From Limimaricola pyoseonensis (lineage in GTDB: Bacteria > Pseudomonadota > Alphaproteobacteria > Rhodobacterales > Rhodobacteraceae): a stretch of 64,000 nt of DNA. The DNA lies in assembly GCF_900102015.1 (NCBI RefSeq), contig NZ_FNAT01000002.1, positions 1 to 64,000 of the forward strand, read 5' to 3'. The notes beneath the pieces are model-generated. The model was not told where the DNA came from and made no database searches. It saw only the letters and a program-made list of their open reading frames with translations. The position numbers and the translations under genes were made by a program. Below, piece after piece: positions 61,444 through 64,000 of the stretch (position 1 is the first letter of the stretch; the number at the start of each line of letters is the position of its first letter).

Positions 61444-63516
61444 CTATCGCCGCGCCTCGCGCAGCCATGCGCCCAAGATCAGCGACGCCGCCAGCAGCAG
61501 CAGCGCCCAGGCCGGGACCAGCGGCGTCACGGTGAGGTCGAGGCTGCGATAGGCGCCGCGCGGGGTGATGCCGATCCAGCCGCGCCCGGCGGCGGGGCGG
61601 CCGGGGCGCACCTCGCGCAAGGCAGGCGCGCCGTCCTCCATCGCCAGCGCGCCGCCGCGCGTGGCCTCGACCGCCCCGGCGACGACCTCCGGAGTGGCTA
61701 TCGTCTCCTCGAACTCGCGCGGCGCGGCGGGGCCGAGCGCGATCACCGCGCTCTCATCGCCCTCGGCCAGCCGGTAGAGCCCCATCTGCGGCGCGCGCCA
61801 CAGCGCCTCGAACCGGCCCGGCTCGACCTCCTCCAGCGGCACCTCGGTCTCGGTGCCGTCGGGGCCGGTCACCGTGACCGGGCCGATCTCCTCGGCCAGC
61901 GACCGGCGCACGATGCGCATGGTCAGCCCCGAGGGCTCGGCCCAGAGCGCCTCTTCCTCGAGCTCGGGCTCCTTCATCATCCAGTGCGCCAGCCGCCGCA
62001 GCAGGTCGAGCTGCGGCCCGCCGCCGTCATAGCCGCGGCCCCAGAGCCAGACCTGGTCGGAGGCCAGCAGCGCCACGCGCCCCTCGCCCACCCGGTCGAG
62101 CACGAGGAGCGGCCGTTCGCCCGGACCGGTCAGGGCGACGGTGGCGTCGGCGGCGGGGTCGATCTCGACCTGCCGGAACCAGCGGCCCCAGTCGGGGGCC
62201 AGAGGGTCGCCGCCGGGGGTGAGCCACGGCTCGGTGAGGCCCGAGGTCACGGGGTGGCGCGCGCCCAGATCGGTGAGCGCCGGGCGGAAGGGCTGCTCGA
62301 CCACCCGGGCGCTGGGCGCGCCGGGCAGCACGAAGCCCAGCGGGCTGCGGTAGATGCTGTCGGCCCCGGCATATTCCGGCCCGGCGGTGACCAGCACCGC
62401 GCCCCCCGTCTCGACGTAGCGGGCGACGTTCTGGAAATACTCGGAGGGCAGGATGCCGCGCCGGCTGTAGCGGTCGAAGACGATCAGGTCGAACTCATCG
62501 ATCTTCTCGATGAACAGCTCGCGCGTCGGGAAGGCGATCAGCGACAGCTCCTCGACCGGCACGCCGTCCTGCTTCTCGGGCGGGCGCAGGATGGTGAAGT
62601 GCACGAGGTCCACGGAGCTGTCGGATTTCAGCAGGTTGCGCCAGGTCCGCTCGCCGGCATAGGGCTCGCCGGAGACCAGCAGCACCCGCAGCCGGTCGCG
62701 CACGCCGTTGATCTGCACCACGCTGTCGTTGTTGCGCGCGGTCAGCTCGCCCTCGGCCTCGGGGGTCGAGAACTGCAGCACGTTCATGCCGCCATGCGGC
62801 AGGGTGACCGGCAGCTCGATGTCGCGGCCAAGGGGCACGTCGAAGCGCATCGGCTCGCCGCCGTCGATGGCGATGGTGAGCGGCACCGTGGCCGACGTGG
62901 CGGGTGCCGCGCCCTGATCCTCGATCCGCAGCGTCAGCGTCACCGGCTCGCCGAGGATGGCGAAGGCCGGGGCGTTGCGCACCACCAGCCGCCGGTCCCA
63001 GTCCTGCGCGCGGCCAGAGACCAGCGCGTGCATCGGCGCCGGCAGCTCGGGCGCGCGGGCCATGTCGTGCACCCGCCCGTCGGTGAGCAGCACCACCCCG
63101 GCGACGCGGCCGCGCGGCTCCTCGGCCAGCGCCTCCGACAGCGCGGTCATCGCCTGCGTGCCGCCGTTCTCCTCGGCATCGGCGACGCGGATCACCCGCA
63201 GCTCGGTCGCCGCGCGCGCCGCGACCTGCGCGCGCAGCCGCTCCAGCGCGGCCTCGGTCTGGGCCGTGCGGTCCGACAGGCCCTGGCTCGCGCTTTCGTC
63301 GACCACGGCGATCACGATGTCGGAGAGCGGCTGGCGCTCCTCCTGCCGGAGCGAGGGGTTGGCGAGCCCGGCGAGCAGGGCGAGCGCGGCGAGGCCGCGC
63401 AGCCACCATCCAGCGAGGCCGCGCCACAGCGCCAGCGCCACGAAGGCCAGCGCCAGCGCGGCAAGCGCCGCGAGCGCCGGCCAGGGCAGCAGCGGGTCGA
63501 GGATCACGCCGGTCAC
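61444..63516 (-). CDS. VWA/glutamine-amidotransferase-like membrane protein
   Basis: 690 residues from GTG 63516 overlapping the DUF4159 gene's stop (GTGA). Helices near 10-30 and 36-55 and at the C-terminus; between them a VWA-like domain (DIVIAVVDESASQ) and a class-I glutamine amidotransferase-like domain without the catalytic Cys visible (LIVFDRYSRRGILPSEYFQNVARYVETGG). Part of the alphaproteobacterial BatA-like membrane gene cluster of unknown function, together with DUF58/MoxR genes normally found upstream. Confidence 0.8.
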   Translation of the reverse strand: MTGVILDPLLPWPALAALAALALAFVALALWRGLAGWWLRGLAALALLAGLANPSLRQEERQPLSDIVIAVVDESASQGLSDRTAQTEAALERLRAQVAARAATELRVIRVADAEENGGTQAMTALSEALAEEPRGRVAGVVLLTDGRVHDMARAPELPAPMHALVSGRAQDWDRRLVVRNAPAFAILGEPVTLTLRIEDQGAAPATSATVPLTIAIDGGEPMRFDVPLGRDIELPVTLPHGGMNVLQFSTPEAEGELTARNNDSVVQINGVRDRLRVLLVSGEPYAGERTWRNLLKSDSSVDLVHFTILRPPEKQDGVPVEELSLIAFPTRELFIEKIDEFDLIVFDRYSRRGILPSEYFQNVARYVETGGAVLVTAGPEYAGADSIYRSPLGFVLPGAPSARVVEQPFRPALTDLGARHPVTSGLTEPWLTPGGDPLAPDWGRWFRQVEIDPAADATVALTGPGERPLLVLDRVGEGRVALLASDQVWLWGRGYDGGGPQLDLLRRLAHWMMKEPELEEEALWAEPSGLTMRIVRRSLAEEIGPVTVTGPDGTETEVPLEEVEPGRFEALWRAPQMGLYRLAEGDESAVIALGPAAPREFEETIATPEVVAGAVEATRGGALAMEDGAPALREVRPGRPAAGRGWIGITPRGAYRSLDLTVTPLVPAWALLLLAASLILGAWLREARR

Positions 63517-64000
63517 TGGCCCAGCCTTTCCAGCAGGGCCGGGACGTGGACCTGATCGGATTTGTAGTTGCCGGTCAGCACGTGCATCACGAGGTTCACC
63601 CCGAAGCGGAAGGCCATCTCGCGCTGCCGGTCGCCGGCCATGCCGCGCCCGACCGGGTAGAGCGGCATGCCCGCCTCGTCCAGCGCCCAGGCGGCCGCCC
63701 AGTCATGGCCGCCGATCACCACCGGGGTGACGTTGTCGTTGAGGTTGCGGAACGGCATGCCGGGCACCGGCTCCTCGTCCGGCGCGGCCTCGACCCAGAC
63801 GTCGCGGCCGCGATGCCGGCCGGGGAATTCCTGCAGCAGGTAGAAGGTGCGGGTCAGCACGTGGTCCTCGGGCGCCGGCATCAGCGGCGGGATGTCGAGC
63901 GGCCGGGCGATGGCCTGCAGGCGGCGGCCCTCGGGCGTGGTGGCGCCGAAGCCCGCGATCCCGGCGTCGCGGGTGTCGAACAGGATCATGCCGCCGCCGC
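63513..64000 (-). CDS. DUF4159 domain protein (3' part only; cut by window edge)
   Basis: The 162 or so residues seen are the C-terminus of DUF4159: GGGMILFDTRDAG, TFYLLQEFPGRHRGRDVWVEA, NDNVTPVVIGGHDWAAAWA and FRFGVNLVMHVLTGNYKSDQVH. The reading frame is open to the window's last base, and the expected complete protein (about 900 residues, with an N-terminal BatA-like membrane part) begins beyond it. Overlaps the next gene as GTGA. Confidence 0.9.
   Translation of the reverse strand, partial: GGGMILFDTRDAGIAGFGATTPEGRRLQAIARPLDIPPLMPAPEDHVLTRTFYLLQEFPGRHRGRDVWVEAAPDEEPVPGMPFRNLNDNVTPVVIGGHDWAAAWALDEAGMPLYPVGRGMAGDRQREMAFRFGVNLVMHVLTGNYKSDQVHVPALLERLGQ

Overview
The window is a strongly GC-rich chromosomal segment (about 70% G+C by eye) of an alphaproteobacterium, most likely order Rhodobacterales (Rhodobacteraceae/Paracoccaceae). 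Supporting signs are the 5S rRNA to initiator-tRNA end of an rrn operon, a separate F0 ATP synthase cluster atpI-B-E-F'-F, MipZ in place of MinD, the ffh-rpsP-rimM-trmD-rplS translation operon, DUF5928-type glycosyltransferases, a stand-alone glcDEF locus and many ATGA/GTGA stop-start overlaps. Gene density is high. No insertion sequence, prophage, CRISPR array or obvious island was seen.

Layout. 1-440: end of an rrn operon (5S, tRNA-fMet, probable terminator). 0.6-5.7 kb: small redox and detoxification enzymes (NADP-binding oxidoreductase, three-gene SDR/DJ-1 set) interleaved with two LysR regulators. 5.7-13.2 kb: a catabolic operon on the minus strand, in transcription order TRAP transporter (dctQ-dctM-dctP), 2,3-diaminopropionate ammonia-lyase, M20-type carbamoylase, D-carbamoylase, with a divergent RpiR regulator. 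It looks like uptake and breakdown of an N-carbamoyl (ureido) amino acid. 13.3-15.8 kb: rRNA methyltransferase-like gene, rhodanese, SDR. 16-22.5 kb: treZ-treY-glgX, converting glycogen-type glucans to trehalose. 22.6-28.5 kb: glutathione reductase-like enzyme, an SDR with an altered active site, mipZ with two small genes, and an RhlE-like RNA helicase. 28.5-35.1 kb: an unknown gene and the long translation/secretion operon ffh-GNAT-chorismate mutase-rpsP-bluB-rimM-DUF1328-trmD-rplS-rpmE. 35.4-39.7 kb: LysR, a 24-residue membrane microprotein, ArsR, then the F0 ATP synthase operon. 39.7-45.1 kb: GNAT, a structured leader with an NTF2-like gene, a GntR/FadR-type regulator, an OmpA lipoprotein, an Ada-like DNA repair gene, nth and a PfkB sugar kinase. 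45.1-50.1 kb: PAP2 phosphatase, sulfotransferase, glycosyltransferase, HIT protein, orphan ABC ATPase, zinc-finger protein. 50.2-56.7 kb: polA, a NYN/OST-HTH protein behind a perfect hairpin, a pyridoxamine-phosphate-oxidase-like stress protein, an exonuclease, a small heat-shock gene with a ROSE-like RNA thermometer, and a serine protease. 56.8-61.4 kb: glycolate oxidase glcD-E-F and a DUF599 membrane protein. 61.4-64 kb: two membrane proteins (VWA/glutamine-amidotransferase-like and DUF4159), the second cut by the window edge.

Regulatory reading gave several testable links. The GntR gene near 41 kb and the glcDEF promoter 19 kb away carry the same GGT-N11-ACC operator-like site with 14 of 18 bases identical, so this regulator is a candidate GlcC. 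The hsp20 leader carries a hairpin with the bulged G and UCGCU sequence typical of ROSE thermometers behind a sigma-32-like promoter. The atp promoter abuts a 20-bp perfect palindrome. The most system-like candidate is the ureido-amino-acid/diaminopropionate catabolic operon.
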